Source: Chloroflexota bacterium (lineage in GTDB: Bacteria; Chloroflexota; Limnocylindria; QHBO01). From it: a DNA stretch of 21,925 bases. A program made the translations under genes and the position numbers. Of this stretch, positions 6,750 to 13,246 are shown piece after piece. The notes beneath the pieces were generated by a model. That model made no database searches, had not been told where the DNA came from, and was given only the letters and a program-made list of their open reading frames with translations. The first letter of the stretch is position 1, and each line of letters begins with the position of its first letter. Where the stretch lies: the NCBI GenBank assembly GCA_029865285.1, contig JAOUHE010000010.1, positions 1-21,925 of the forward strand. The letters are read 5' to 3'.

Positions 6750-7106
6750 CTACAGGTCGAGGCCGCCCTCGCGGGCGCCCTCGGCGAGCGAGCGAACCCG
6801 CCCGTGATATCGATAGCCGCCGCGGTCGAGGACCACGGCCGAGACGCCGGCCGCCCTCGCGCGCTCGGCAATCGCGCGGCCCACGGCGTGGGCCGCCGCG
6901 GTCTTGCCGGGACCGTCGCCGAGGCCCGCCTCGCGGCTCGATGCGGCCGCCAGGGTGTTGCCCGTGGTGTCATCCACCACCTGGGCATAGATGTATTTCG
7001 CACTGCGGAAGACGGACAGCCGCGGCCGCTCGGTGCTCCCGGAGATCCGGAGGCGAAGGCGTTCGTGCCGCTTCCGCCGCAGGGTGTCTCGTGATGGTGT
7101 GTTCAT
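6750..7106 (-). CDS. rplR: 50S ribosomal protein L18
   Basis: L18 binds 5S rRNA together with L5 and helps dock it on the 50S subunit. The 118-residue protein has RKRHERLRLRISGSTERPRL, SVFRSAKYIYAQVVDDTTGN and LAAASSRE, then VVLDRGGYRYHGRVRSLAEG and the ending AREGGLDL. All are standard. The ATG at 7106 sits 2 nt after the rplF stop; GGAGG lies 12 nt before it, a little far, so coupling to rplF probably helps. Confidence 0.96.
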   Translation of the reverse strand: MNTPSRDTLRRKRHERLRLRISGSTERPRLSVFRSAKYIYAQVVDDTTGNTLAAASSREAGLGDGPGKTAAAHAVGRAIAERARAAGVSAVVLDRGGYRYHGRVRSLAEGAREGGLDL

Positions 7107-7108
7107 GG

Positions 7109-7660
7109 TTACTTGGCGCCTCCGACCTTGCCGGCCTTGCCGGCCTTGCGCAGGACCACTTCACCGGCGTAGCGGATCCCCTTGCCCTTGTACGGCTCGG
7201 GCTTGCGCCGCGACCGAATGTATGCTGCCGTCTGCCCGACGAGCTCCTTGTCGGCGCCGGACACGGCCATGCGCGTGGGAGTCTCGACCTGGAAGGTGAT
7301 CCCCTCGGGCGCATCCACCTCGACCGGATGGGAGTACCCGAGCGCCAGCACCAGCTTGGTGCCCTGCAGTTGCGCCCGGTACCCGACGCCGCTGATCTCG
7401 AGCCCCTTGGTGAACCCGGTCGTGACACCGGCGACCATGTTCGCTACCAGGCTGCGCGTCAGGCCGTGCAACGCGCGGTGGCGTGGCTCATCGGTCGGGC
7501 GGATGATCCGCAGCTCGCCCGACGACTGCTCCAGTTGCATCTCAGGGTGAATCTTTCGCTCCAGGGTGCCGAGAGGCCCGCGAACGCGCAGCGCGCGGCC
7601 CTCCAGACTCACCTCCACGCCGGCGGGAAGCGGAATGGGCAGTCGACCGATTCGTGACAT
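7109..7660 (-). CDS. rplF: 50S ribosomal protein L6
   Basis: L6 sits near the factor-binding site of the 50S subunit beside the sarcin-ricin loop. The 183-residue protein starts MSRIGRLPIPLPAGVEVSLE and contains two L6 repeats; the second has GLEISGVGYRAQLQGTKLVL and ends with the signature RRKPEPYKGKGIRYAGEVV. A short KAGKAGK tail is encoded by a perfect tandem DNA repeat. The ATG at 7660 follows the rpsH stop by 11 nt, and TAGGAG, containing the rpsH stop codon itself, serves as Shine-Dalgarno. Confidence 0.97.
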   Translation of the reverse strand: MSRIGRLPIPLPAGVEVSLEGRALRVRGPLGTLERKIHPEMQLEQSSGELRIIRPTDEPRHRALHGLTRSLVANMVAGVTTGFTKGLEISGVGYRAQLQGTKLVLALGYSHPVEVDAPEGITFQVETPTRMAVSGADKELVGQTAAYIRSRRKPEPYKGKGIRYAGEVVLRKAGKAGKVGGAK

Positions 7661-7671
7661 TGCCTTCGCTC

Positions 7672-8070
7672 CTACCAGACGTAACAGAGGACTTCGCCGC
7701 CAAGATTCAACTTCCGGGCCTGCTGGCCGGTCATGATCCCGCGGGAAGTGGAGAGGATTGCCAGGCCGAGCCCGCCCAGGATGCGCGGGATCTCGGTCTT
7801 GCGAGCGTAGACCCGCAATCCTGGCTTGCTGATTCGCTTCAGGCCGCTCATCACCGGGGTATGTCCTTCGACGTACTTCAACCGGACGGTGAGCAGTTCC
7901 ACGACGCCGTCCTGGGCGGTTGTGAACGACTCGATGAAGCCCTCGTCGGCAAGGATCCGCGCGATCTCACGCTTCACACGCGACGATGGCATGGTCAACT
8001 CGCGGTGCCTCGCCGCGCTCGCATTGCGAATGCGGGTCAGCATGTCGGCGATCGGGTCGGTTACGTTCAT
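7672..8070 (-). CDS. rpsH: 30S ribosomal protein S8
   Basis: S8 is a primary 16S rRNA binder in the 30S platform and in E. coli represses the spc operon. The 132-residue product starts MNVTDPIADMLTRIRNASAA and ends with the family signature KPGLRVYARKTEIPRILGGL plus ILSTSRGIMTGQQARKLNLG and GEVLCYVW. The ATG at 8070 is preceded by the widest gap inside the spc block (99 nt). The only GAGGAG upstream is 13 nt from this ATG, which is long; no better in-frame start is present. Confidence 0.97.
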   Translation of the reverse strand: MNVTDPIADMLTRIRNASAARHRELTMPSSRVKREIARILADEGFIESFTTAQDGVVELLTVRLKYVEGHTPVMSGLKRISKPGLRVYARKTEIPRILGGLGLAILSTSRGIMTGQQARKLNLGGEVLCYVW

Positions 8071-8169
8071 CTGGGTGTCATATCTCCTCGGCGGTGGTTC
8101 GCGTCCCGCATCGGTGCGTAGGGCGCCTGCCGCTGATCTGGCCGCCGTTCGGCGGTACGTTGCGTCGGG
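8071..8169 (-). promoter_or_regulatory. 99-nt gene-free gap before rpsH with a hairpin and a five-codon reading frame
   Basis: Neighbouring genes here are normally 0-15 nt apart, so this gap stands out. It holds a perfect 5-bp hairpin (CCGCC-GAAC-GGCGG, 8155-8142) and a GAGGAG at 8089-8084. Only two nt after the GAGGAG comes an ATG (8081) that opens ATG-ACA-CCC-AGA-TGA, whose stop overlaps the rpsH ATG as ATGA. No -10/-35 pair is convincing. It could be a translational control site for rpsH, perhaps by S8 itself, but that is inference only. Confidence 0.35.
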
Positions 8170-8355
8170 CTACCAGCTCGACTTGGTCACGCCCGGCAGC
8201 TGGCCCTCGAGGGCGCGCTCCCGGAAACAGATTCGGCACAGTGCGAAACGACGCATGTAGGCGCGCGGGCGCCCACACACGGCACATCGGTTGTGCTGCT
8301 GGACCGGGAAGCGCGGCGCTCGCCGCGACTTCGCAATCATGGACTTCTTGGCCAC
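8170..8355 (-). CDS. rpsZ: 30S ribosomal protein S14, type Z (zinc-binding)
   Basis: S14 completes the head of the 30S subunit. This is the short 61-residue form with a zinc finger at Cys24, Cys27, Cys40 and Cys43 (CAVCGRPRAYMRRFALCRIC). It starts AKKSMIAKSRRAPRFPVQQH after the initiator and ends GQLPGVTKSSW, both standard. The start is a GTG at 8355, with GAGGAG 6 nt upstream, and it gives exactly the family length. It follows the rplE stop by 13 nt. The zinc-free long form (rpsN proper) is not in this window. Some annotators name this gene rpsN. Confidence 0.96.
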   Translation of the reverse strand: MAKKSMIAKSRRAPRFPVQQHNRCAVCGRPRAYMRRFALCRICFRERALEGQLPGVTKSSW

Positions 8356-8368
8356 TCGGCTCTCCTCG

Positions 8369-9103
8369 CTAACTGGCCTGGAACGGCATGCCGAGCAATT
8401 CGAGGAGCTTGCGCCCCTCCTCATCGGTCTTTGCGGTGGTAACGATGCTGATCTCAAGGCCGCGAAGCCGATCGATCTTGTCGTAGTCGATCTCGGGGTA
8501 GACGAGCTGCTCGCGCAGCCCGATGCTGAAGTTGCCTCGCCCGTCGAACGAGCGCGGGGTGATGCCCCGGAAGTCACGAATCCGCGGGAGCGCCAGCCGT
8601 ACCGTACGCTCGAGGAAGTCATACATCCGAAGCCCACGAAGCGTGACCTTGGCGCCGATCGGCATGCCGGTCCGCAGGCGGAACTGTGCGATCGATCGCT
8701 TGGCGCGCGTCACGATCGGCTTCTGGCCCGTGATCCGTGCCAGATCACCGACCGCAGCGTCGAGCGCCTTGGCGTTCTGGATCGCTTCGCCGAGGCCGAT
8801 GTTGACGACGATCTTGTCGAGGCGCGGAATCTGCATCGGGTTGGCGTAGCCAAACTCGCGCTGCAGTGCCGGCACGACCTCGTCGGTGTAGCGCATCCGC
8901 AGCCCGCTGCGGGCCAGGGTCGGAGCGGCAGGAGCCGCCGACGCCTTGGTCGAGGCCTTCTCCGCGGCAGGCGCGGCCGTGACCGGCGCCTTCGCTGCCC
9001 TGGTCGTCCTGACTGCCTTGGCTGCCTTGGTCGGCTGGGTCGCCTTCACCGGCTTGGCGGCCTTGGAACCGCGCGCGACCGGTGCCTTCTTCTCGGGGCT
9101 CAA
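8369..9103 (-). CDS. rplE: 50S ribosomal protein L5 with Lys/Ala-rich N-terminal extension
   Basis: L5 binds 5S rRNA and contacts S13 and P-site tRNA at the central protuberance. The L5 core begins MRYTDEVVPALQREFGYANP and includes IPRLDKIVVNIGLGEAI, AKRSIAQFRLRTGMPIGAKV, LPRIRDFRGI and YPEIDYDKID; it is about 175 residues, the normal size. In front of it the frame stays open for 69 codons from a TTG at 9103. That TTG overlaps the rplX stop (TTGA), and a GAGGTG ends about 5 nt before it, so I take it as the start (244 residues). The extension is rich in Lys, Ala, Pro and Thr. The alternative is the ATG at 8896, which has no Shine-Dalgarno and would leave a 203-nt untranslated gap after rplX. 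Confidence 0.9.
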   Translation of the reverse strand: MSPEKKAPVARGSKAAKPVKATQPTKAAKAVRTTRAAKAPVTAAPAAEKASTKASAAPAAPTLARSGLRMRYTDEVVPALQREFGYANPMQIPRLDKIVVNIGLGEAIQNAKALDAAVGDLARITGQKPIVTRAKRSIAQFRLRTGMPIGAKVTLRGLRMYDFLERTVRLALPRIRDFRGITPRSFDGRGNFSIGLREQLVYPEIDYDKIDRLRGLEISIVTTAKTDEEGRKLLELLGMPFQAS

Positions 9104-9429
9104 CTCGCCACCTCGATCTGCTCGCCGCAGTGCTTGCAGACGCGGACGTGGCGGGCACCTTCCTCGAGGAGGGCGTGCGCGACACGCGTCGGCTTGTCGC
9201 AGCGCGGGCACACGACTTGCACGTTCGAGATGTGGAGGGGCACCGGGATGTCGAGGATCCCGGCCTGCTGGGTGCGGCTCTGCGGGCGCTTGTGTCGCTT
9301 CGCCATGTTGATGCCGGGGACAACCACGCCGAGGCCGCGCTTGGTGCGCTCGATCCGCTCGACGGTTCCGCGCTTGCCGCGGTCCTTCCCGGCGAGCACG
9401 ATCACGGTGTCGCCCTTCCTGATATTCAT
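9100..9429 (-). CDS. rplX: 50S ribosomal protein L24 with C-terminal zinc ribbon
   Basis: L24 starts 50S assembly by binding the 5' end of 23S rRNA and lies near the exit tunnel. The 109-residue product has an N-terminal KOW motif (IRKGDTVIVLAGKDRGKRG) and the conserved GINMAKRHKRP segment. At its C-terminus Cys74, Cys77, Cys98 and Cys101 form CPRC...CKHC, a zinc-ribbon pattern found in many but not all bacterial L24 proteins and absent from E. coli L24. The ATG at 9429 is one nt after the rplN stop (TGAGATG), with GGAGG 9 nt upstream. rplE starts inside its stop codon. Confidence 0.96.
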   Translation of the reverse strand: MNIRKGDTVIVLAGKDRGKRGTVERIERTKRGLGVVVPGINMAKRHKRPQSRTQQAGILDIPVPLHISNVQVVCPRCDKPTRVAHALLEEGARHVRVCKHCGEQIEVAS

Positions 9430-9430
9430 C

Positions 9431-9799
9431 TCACAGGACCTCCGGGGCCAGCGACACGATCTTCATGTAGTTGCGCTCCCGGAGCTCGCGAGCGACCGGT
9501 CCGAAGATGCGCGTGCCGCGCGGACTGCCCTGCGGGGTGATCAGCACGGCGGCGTTCTCGTCGAAACGGATGTGGCTGCCATCGGGGCGGCCGTATTCCT
9601 TGGCCGTGCGAACGATGACCGCGCGCACCACGTCGCCCTTCTTGACCCCGGAGTTGGGCAGGGCCTGCTTGACGCTGGCGACGATCACGTCACCGACCTC
9701 GGCGGTGTCGGCGCTCGAACGGCCGATCACGGTGATGCAATACAGTTCGCGCGCCCCGCTGTTGTCGGCCACGCGCAGCCGGGTGGTCTGGCGGATCAT
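9431..9799 (-). CDS. rplN: 50S ribosomal protein L14
   Basis: L14 lies at the subunit interface, forms bridge B8 and is where the silencing factor RsfS docks. The 122-residue product has the invariant start MIRQTTRLRVADNSGARELY, then CITVIG, GDVVRAVIVRTAKEYGRPDG, and FGPVARELRERNYMKIVSLA. It matches the family length exactly. The ATG at 9799 overlaps the rpsQ stop as ATGA, so translational coupling is likely; the upstream GGTGG is a weak Shine-Dalgarno. Confidence 0.97.
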   Translation of the reverse strand: MIRQTTRLRVADNSGARELYCITVIGRSSADTAEVGDVIVASVKQALPNSGVKKGDVVRAVIVRTAKEYGRPDGSHIRFDENAAVLITPQGSPRGTRIFGPVARELRERNYMKIVSLAPEVL

Positions 9800-10071
9800 G
9801 TGTCGCCCACCATCTCTTCGCCCGAGCCGCGGGCGACCACCTCGACCACGCGCCAGCGCTTGTCACGCGAGATCGGGCGGCTCTCTTCGATGCGCACCGT
9901 GTCACCAACGTGCGCCGTGTTCTCCTCGTCGTGCGCCTTGAACTTGCTCGACAGCCGGACCACTCGCTTGTAGACCGGGTGCCGGCGCAGTCGCTCGATA
10001 CTGACCACGACCGTCTTGTCCATCTTGTCGGAGATGACTCGTCCGACCTTCATTCGTCGCTTGCCTTGCAT
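9796..10071 (-). CDS. rpsQ: 30S ribosomal protein S17
   Basis: S17 is a primary 16S rRNA-binding protein with an OB fold. The 91-residue product contains KVGRVISDKMDKTVVVSIER, RRHPVYKRVVRLSSKFKAHD and GDTVRIEESRPISRDKRWRV, all diagnostic. The ATG at 10071 overlaps the rpmC stop by one nt (TGATG), with AAGG about 9 nt upstream. An internal ATG at 10053 (MKVGRV) is possible but less well placed relative to the upstream stop. Confidence 0.96.
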   Translation of the reverse strand: MQGKRRMKVGRVISDKMDKTVVVSIERLRRHPVYKRVVRLSSKFKAHDEENTAHVGDTVRIEESRPISRDKRWRVVEVVARGSGEEMVGDT

Positions 10072-10298
10072 CAGCTGGCCTTTTCGGTTTCGGCGATCAC
10101 GGCCGCGGCCGTGTGTTGGCGTTCCGTCATCACGGTGAGGATGCGAGCGATCCGCTTGCGGGTCGCGGGCAGCCTGCTGTAGTTCTTCTCCTGGCGTGTG
10201 GCGAGGTCGAAGCGGATCTTCCAGAGTTCCTGCTTCGCATCCACCAGCGCGTTCTCGAGCTCATAGTCGGAGAGGTTCCGAATCTCGTTAATGTCCAT
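10071..10298 (-). CDS. rpmC: 50S ribosomal protein L29
   Basis: L29 is a small helical protein at the polypeptide exit site, where it helps form the docking place for trigger factor and SRP. The 75-residue sequence MDINEIRNLSDYELENALVD is followed by KQELWKIRFDLATRQEKNYS and a basic RLPATRKRIARILTVMTERQ. It overlaps rplP by 11 nt. The start at 10298 is supported by AAGGAGG 9 nt upstream, placed inside rplP. A short Ala/Glu tail extends past the usual end. Confidence 0.95.
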   Translation of the reverse strand: MDINEIRNLSDYELENALVDAKQELWKIRFDLATRQEKNYSRLPATRKRIARILTVMTERQHTAAAVIAETEKAS

Positions 10299-10713
10299 GT
10301 TCGATCCCCTCCTTCACCACGAACTTCGTCTGGATCGGCAGTTTGTGGCTCGCGAGGCGCATCGCCTCACGGGCGATCGTCTCGGGAACACCTGACATCT
10401 CGAACATCACCCGTCCGGGCTTCACGACCGCCACCCAGTGATCGGGTGCACCCTTGCCCGAGCCCATCCGCACCTCGGCCGGCTTCTTGGTGACCGGCTT
10501 GTCCGGGAAGACCCGGATCCAGATGCGACCGCCTCGCTTGATGTGGTGGGTCATCGCGCGTCGCGCCGCTTCGATCTGACGGCTGGTGAGCCAGCAGACC
10601 TCCTCGGCCATCAACCCGTACTCGCCGAAGCTGACCAGGGTGCCTCCCTTGGCCATTCCCGAGCGCCGCCCGCGCTGGACCTTGCGATGCTTGACCCTCT
10701 TGGGGAGCAACAT
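10288..10713 (-). CDS. rplP: 50S ribosomal protein L16
   Basis: L16 contacts A- and P-site tRNA near the peptidyl transferase centre. The 141-residue product starts MLLPKRVKHRKVQRGRRSGM and carries SFGEYGLMAEEVCWLTSRQI, RRAMTHHIKRGGRIWIRVFP and VRMGSGKGAPDHWVAVVKPG. The Arg in RMGSGKG corresponds to the residue hydroxylated in E. coli L16. The ATG at 10713 is 3 nt after the rpsC stop with GGGAGG about 9 nt upstream. Confidence 0.97.
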   Translation of the reverse strand: MLLPKRVKHRKVQRGRRSGMAKGGTLVSFGEYGLMAEEVCWLTSRQIEAARRAMTHHIKRGGRIWIRVFPDKPVTKKPAEVRMGSGKGAPDHWVAVVKPGRVMFEMSGVPETIAREAMRLASHKLPIQTKFVVKEGIEHGH

Positions 10714-10716
10714 TGA

Positions 10717-11469
10717 TCAGGCCTCCCCGTCGGTCGTGGTCGACTCGGCGACCGCAGCAGGGGCGGCAGAGGCAGATGTCGCCGCGCGAGCGCGTCCACG
10801 AGTCGGTCGTTGACGGGGCTCGGTGCGGGCCGTACCGGGCCGCTCACCGAGCTGGTCGCCGCGATAGATCCAGACCTTGACGCCGATCCGTCCATACGTC
10901 GTTCGGGCGTGCACCACGCCGTAGCTGATGTCGGCGCGCAGCGTGCCCAGCGGGATGCGACCTTCCTTGTCCCACTCGGTTCGGCTCATCTCGGCGCCGC
11001 CGAGGCGACCCGCGACCTGGATCTTCACGCCCTTGGCGCCGGCCTTGATGGTCCGCTGGACGGTCTGCTTGACTGCCTTGCGGAAGGCGATCCGGCGCTC
11101 GAGCTGTCCGGCCACGTTCTGGGCCACCAGCACGGCGTCCAGCTCCGGCTGCAGGACCTCCTTGATCTCGAGCTTGACCTTCTTGTCGGTCTGCTTCCCG
11201 ATCGAATTGCGCAGCAGCTCAACATTCTGGCCACCCTTGCCGATGACGATCCCCGGCTTGGCCGAGTGCACCGTGACGGTGACGTGGTTGATGCCTCGCT
11301 CGATCTCGACCTGGCTGACGCTCGCGTTCGCCAGTTGCTTGGCGACCAGCTGGCGGATCCGCATGTCCTCCTGGACCAGGATCGGGTAATCGCGATCCGC
11401 GTACCACTTCGCCAGCCAGGGCTTGTTGATACCGATCCGGAACCCGTACGGGTGGACCTTGTGACCCAT
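10717..11469 (-). CDS. rpsC: 30S ribosomal protein S3 with extended C-terminal tail
   Basis: S3 lines the mRNA entry channel and takes part in mRNA unwinding. The 250-residue product starts MGHKVHPYGFRIGINKPWLA, carries the KH domain GIVIGKGGQNVELL (GKGG at 77-80) and the C-terminal domain with GRLGGAEMSRTEWDKEGRIP and SYGVVHARTTYGRIGVKVWI. The family core ends near residue 205; about 45 more residues follow, first Arg-rich, then Ala/Ser/Thr-rich with an acidic end. The ATG at 11469 overlaps the rplV stop by one nt, with GAGGAG about 5 nt upstream. Confidence 0.97.
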   Translation of the reverse strand: MGHKVHPYGFRIGINKPWLAKWYADRDYPILVQEDMRIRQLVAKQLANASVSQVEIERGINHVTVTVHSAKPGIVIGKGGQNVELLRNSIGKQTDKKVKLEIKEVLQPELDAVLVAQNVAGQLERRIAFRKAVKQTVQRTIKAGAKGVKIQVAGRLGGAEMSRTEWDKEGRIPLGTLRADISYGVVHARTTYGRIGVKVWIYRGDQLGERPGTARTEPRQRPTRGRARAATSASAAPAAVAESTTTDGEA

Positions 11470-11810
11470 CAGGACTCCTCTCGGTCAGCCACGGCGATGG
11501 TGATGTGGCTGGTGCGCTTCAGGATTGCGAAGGTTCGACCCTGTGCCCGCGGTCGGAACCGCTTGAGGGTAGGCCCTTCGTCGGCCACGGCGGACACGAC
11601 GTGGAGCTCGTCCGACGACAGGTTGAAGTTGTTCTCCGCGTTGGCGGTGGCGCTCTTGAGCACCTTGGCGACGTCCTTGGCAGCGGCGTTTGGCAGGAAG
11701 CGCAGGATGGCTGCGGCCTCCTCGACCGGCTTGCCGGCAATCAGGTCGGTGACCAGGCGCACCTTGCGGGAACTGATCCGGATGTGCTTGGCGGTGGCGG
11801 TGACGCGCAT
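11469..11810 (-). CDS. rplV: 50S ribosomal protein L22
   Basis: L22 has a globular surface domain and a long beta-hairpin that lines the peptide exit tunnel. The 113-residue product has ATAKHIRISSRKVRLVTDLI, KVLKSATANAENNFNLSSDE and, in the hairpin, LKRFRPRAQGRTFAILKRTS (about residues 82-101). The tunnel-loop residues, where macrolide-resistance changes map in other species, look ordinary. The ATG at 11810 follows the rpsS stop by 10 nt, and TAGGAG, made from that stop codon, is the Shine-Dalgarno. Confidence 0.97.
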   Translation of the reverse strand: MRVTATAKHIRISSRKVRLVTDLIAGKPVEEAAAILRFLPNAAAKDVAKVLKSATANAENNFNLSSDELHVVSAVADEGPTLKRFRPRAQGRTFAILKRTSHITIAVADREES

Positions 11811-11820
11811 CAGATCGCTC

Positions 11821-12105
11821 CTACTTCAGTGTGCTGGAGCGTTCGGTGGCCTTGCCGTGGCCACGGTAATGACGCGTCGGCGCGAACTCGCCGAGCCGAT
11901 GCCCGACCATGTTCTCGGTGATGAAGACCGGCACATGGCGCCGACCATCGTGCACCGCGATCGTGTGACCGATCATGGATGGAAAGATCACGCTTGGGCG
12001 CGACCAGGTCTTCAGCACTTTGCGCTCGTTGCGCTTGTTCATGTCGTCGATGCGGCCGATCAGGCGCGCCTCGACGAATGGTCCCTTCTTGACGGAACGA
12101 CTCAT
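11821..12105 (-). CDS. rpsS: 30S ribosomal protein S19
   Basis: S19 lies in the 30S head with S13 and contacts the 50S central protuberance. The 94-residue sequence MSRSVKKGPFVEARLIGRID, then TWSRPSVIFPSMIGHTIAVH, FITENMVGHRLGEFAPTRHY and RGHGK is family standard. The ATG at 12105 is 9 nt after the rplB stop; the stop codon lies within TAGGAG, which has 6-nt spacing to the ATG. Confidence 0.97.
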   Translation of the reverse strand: MSRSVKKGPFVEARLIGRIDDMNKRNERKVLKTWSRPSVIFPSMIGHTIAVHDGRRHVPVFITENMVGHRLGEFAPTRHYRGHGKATERSSTLK

Positions 12106-12114
12106 CGAGTTCTC

Positions 12115-12945
12115 CTAACCTCGCCCGTACCGACGGCGGACGATCATCTTGCCGGTCGTCTTGTTCTTCCGCGTTCGCAGGCCCATGGCCGGCTTGCCCC
12201 ACGGCGTCTTGGGGGGCATGCCGGTCGGGGACTTGCCCTCACCGCCGCCGTGCGGATGGTCGCGCGGATTCATCACCACGCCACGCACCGTCGGGCGTCG
12301 GCCCTTGTGGCGGTTGCGTCCGGCCTTGCCGATGTTCTGGTTCTCGTGGTCCAGGTTGCTCACCTGTCCGACCGTGGCCATGCAGGTGGCGCGAACGCGG
12401 CGCACCTCGCCGGATGGAAGGCGAATGGTTGCCATCTCGCCCTCCTTGGCGAGCAGCTGCGCGCTGCTGCCGGCGCTCCGCACGATCTGGCCGCCTCGTC
12501 CGGCAACCATCTCGATGTTGTGGATCTGGGTACCGAGCGGGATCTTGGTCAGCGGCAGCGCATTGCCGAGGCGCGGCTCCACATCGGGGCCGGAGGAGAC
12601 CTTGTCCCCAACACCGAGCCCGTGCGGCAGGAGCATGTAGCGCTTCTCGCCGTCGGCGTAATGCAGCAGCGCAATGCGAGCCGATCGGTTCGGGTCGTAC
12701 TCAACGGTCGCAATGGTGGCGGGCACGCCGAACTTGTCGCGCTTCCAGTCGATCAGGCGGTAGAGCCGCTTGTGGCCTGCGCCCTGGTGCCGGACCGTCA
12801 GCTTGCCCTGCGAGTTGCGACCCGCCTTGCGGACCATGTTCTCGGTGAGCGGCTTGTGCGGCTCGCTGGTGGTGACCTCCTCGAACGTCGAGCGGGTCAT
12901 CTGACGAAGGCCAGGGCTGGTCGGTCGATAGCTGCGTAGTGGCAT
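12115..12945 (-). CDS. rplB: 50S ribosomal protein L2
   Basis: L2 is a large, conserved 50S protein needed for subunit joining and peptidyl transferase activity. The 276-residue product starts MPLRSYRPTSPGLRQMTRST and includes GRNSQGKLTVRHQGAGHKRL, YRLIDWKRDK, RLPSGEVRRV and, near the C-terminus, GVVMNPRDHPHGGGEGKSPT with the conserved histidine, ending in KMIVRRRYGRG. The frame stays open 15 codons further upstream, but the ATG at 12945 begins four nt after the rplW stop and matches the family, so the longer form is rejected. The Shine-Dalgarno is moderate. Confidence 0.97.
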   Translation of the reverse strand: MPLRSYRPTSPGLRQMTRSTFEEVTTSEPHKPLTENMVRKAGRNSQGKLTVRHQGAGHKRLYRLIDWKRDKFGVPATIATVEYDPNRSARIALLHYADGEKRYMLLPHGLGVGDKVSSGPDVEPRLGNALPLTKIPLGTQIHNIEMVAGRGGQIVRSAGSSAQLLAKEGEMATIRLPSGEVRRVRATCMATVGQVSNLDHENQNIGKAGRNRHKGRRPTVRGVVMNPRDHPHGGGEGKSPTGMPPKTPWGKPAMGLRTRKNKTTGKMIVRRRYGRG

Positions 12946-12949
12946 CTTG

Positions 12950-13246
12950 TTACACCGCCTCGAAGAGTTCGATCTTCTGACCGGCGGCAATGGTCACGAC
13001 CGCCTTGCGCCAGCCGGGCACGGTGCCCATCGTCTTGCGACCACGCCGCTTCTGCTTGGGCTTGACCGACATGACGCGAACGCCGATGACGGTCACCTTG
13101 AATTCGGCCTCGACCGCCGCGCGAATCTGCAACTTGTTCGATTCCCGAGACACCTGGAAGGTGTAGTTGTTGCGCTCGGTCTGAGCGACGCTCTTCTCGC
13201 TGATGACCGGTCGGATCAGGATGTCGTGCACGCTTCCGGAGCTCAT
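12950..13246 (-). CDS. rplW: 50S ribosomal protein L23
   Basis: L23 sits at the tunnel exit and is the main docking site for trigger factor and SRP. The 98-residue product has VHDILIRPVISEKSVAQTER, NYTFQVSRESNKLQIRAAVE and the conserved loop KPKQKRRGRKTMG. The ATG at 13246 overlaps the rplD stop (ATGA, 4 nt). AGGAGG with 7-nt spacing is one of the best ribosome binding sites in the window. Confidence 0.97.
   Translation of the reverse strand: MSSGSVHDILIRPVISEKSVAQTERNNYTFQVSRESNKLQIRAAVEAEFKVTVIGVRVMSVKPKQKRRGRKTMGTVPGWRKAVVTIAAGQKIELFEAV

Noticed and set aside
6740..7003. An upstream start for rpsE giving 283 residues.
   Set aside because: The extension overlaps most of rplR in another frame, and the ATG at 6739 has GGAGG.
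7123..7147. A tandem GC-rich DNA repeat at the rplF 3' end.
   Set aside because: It just codes for the KAGKAGK tail of L6; no sign of a mobile or regulatory repeat.
5276..7657. A 793-codon open frame on the plus strand.
   Set aside because: It runs antisense across rplO, rpmD, rpsE, rplR and rplF, each of which is a clear family member. The translation is Arg/Asp/Leu-rich without any recognisable domain, as expected from codon bias in GC-rich DNA.
9104..9211. A longer rplE starting at 9211.
   Set aside because: The region codes for the zinc ribbon of L24 in another frame; TTG at 9103 is better placed.
10810..12939. A 709-codon plus-strand frame.
   Set aside because: It is antisense to rpsC, rplV, rpsS and rplB, shows no domain, and is explained by high GC at third positions of the real genes.
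12946..12990. A 15-codon longer rplB.
   Set aside because: It would overlap rplW and does not match L2; the ATG at 12945 fits the family.
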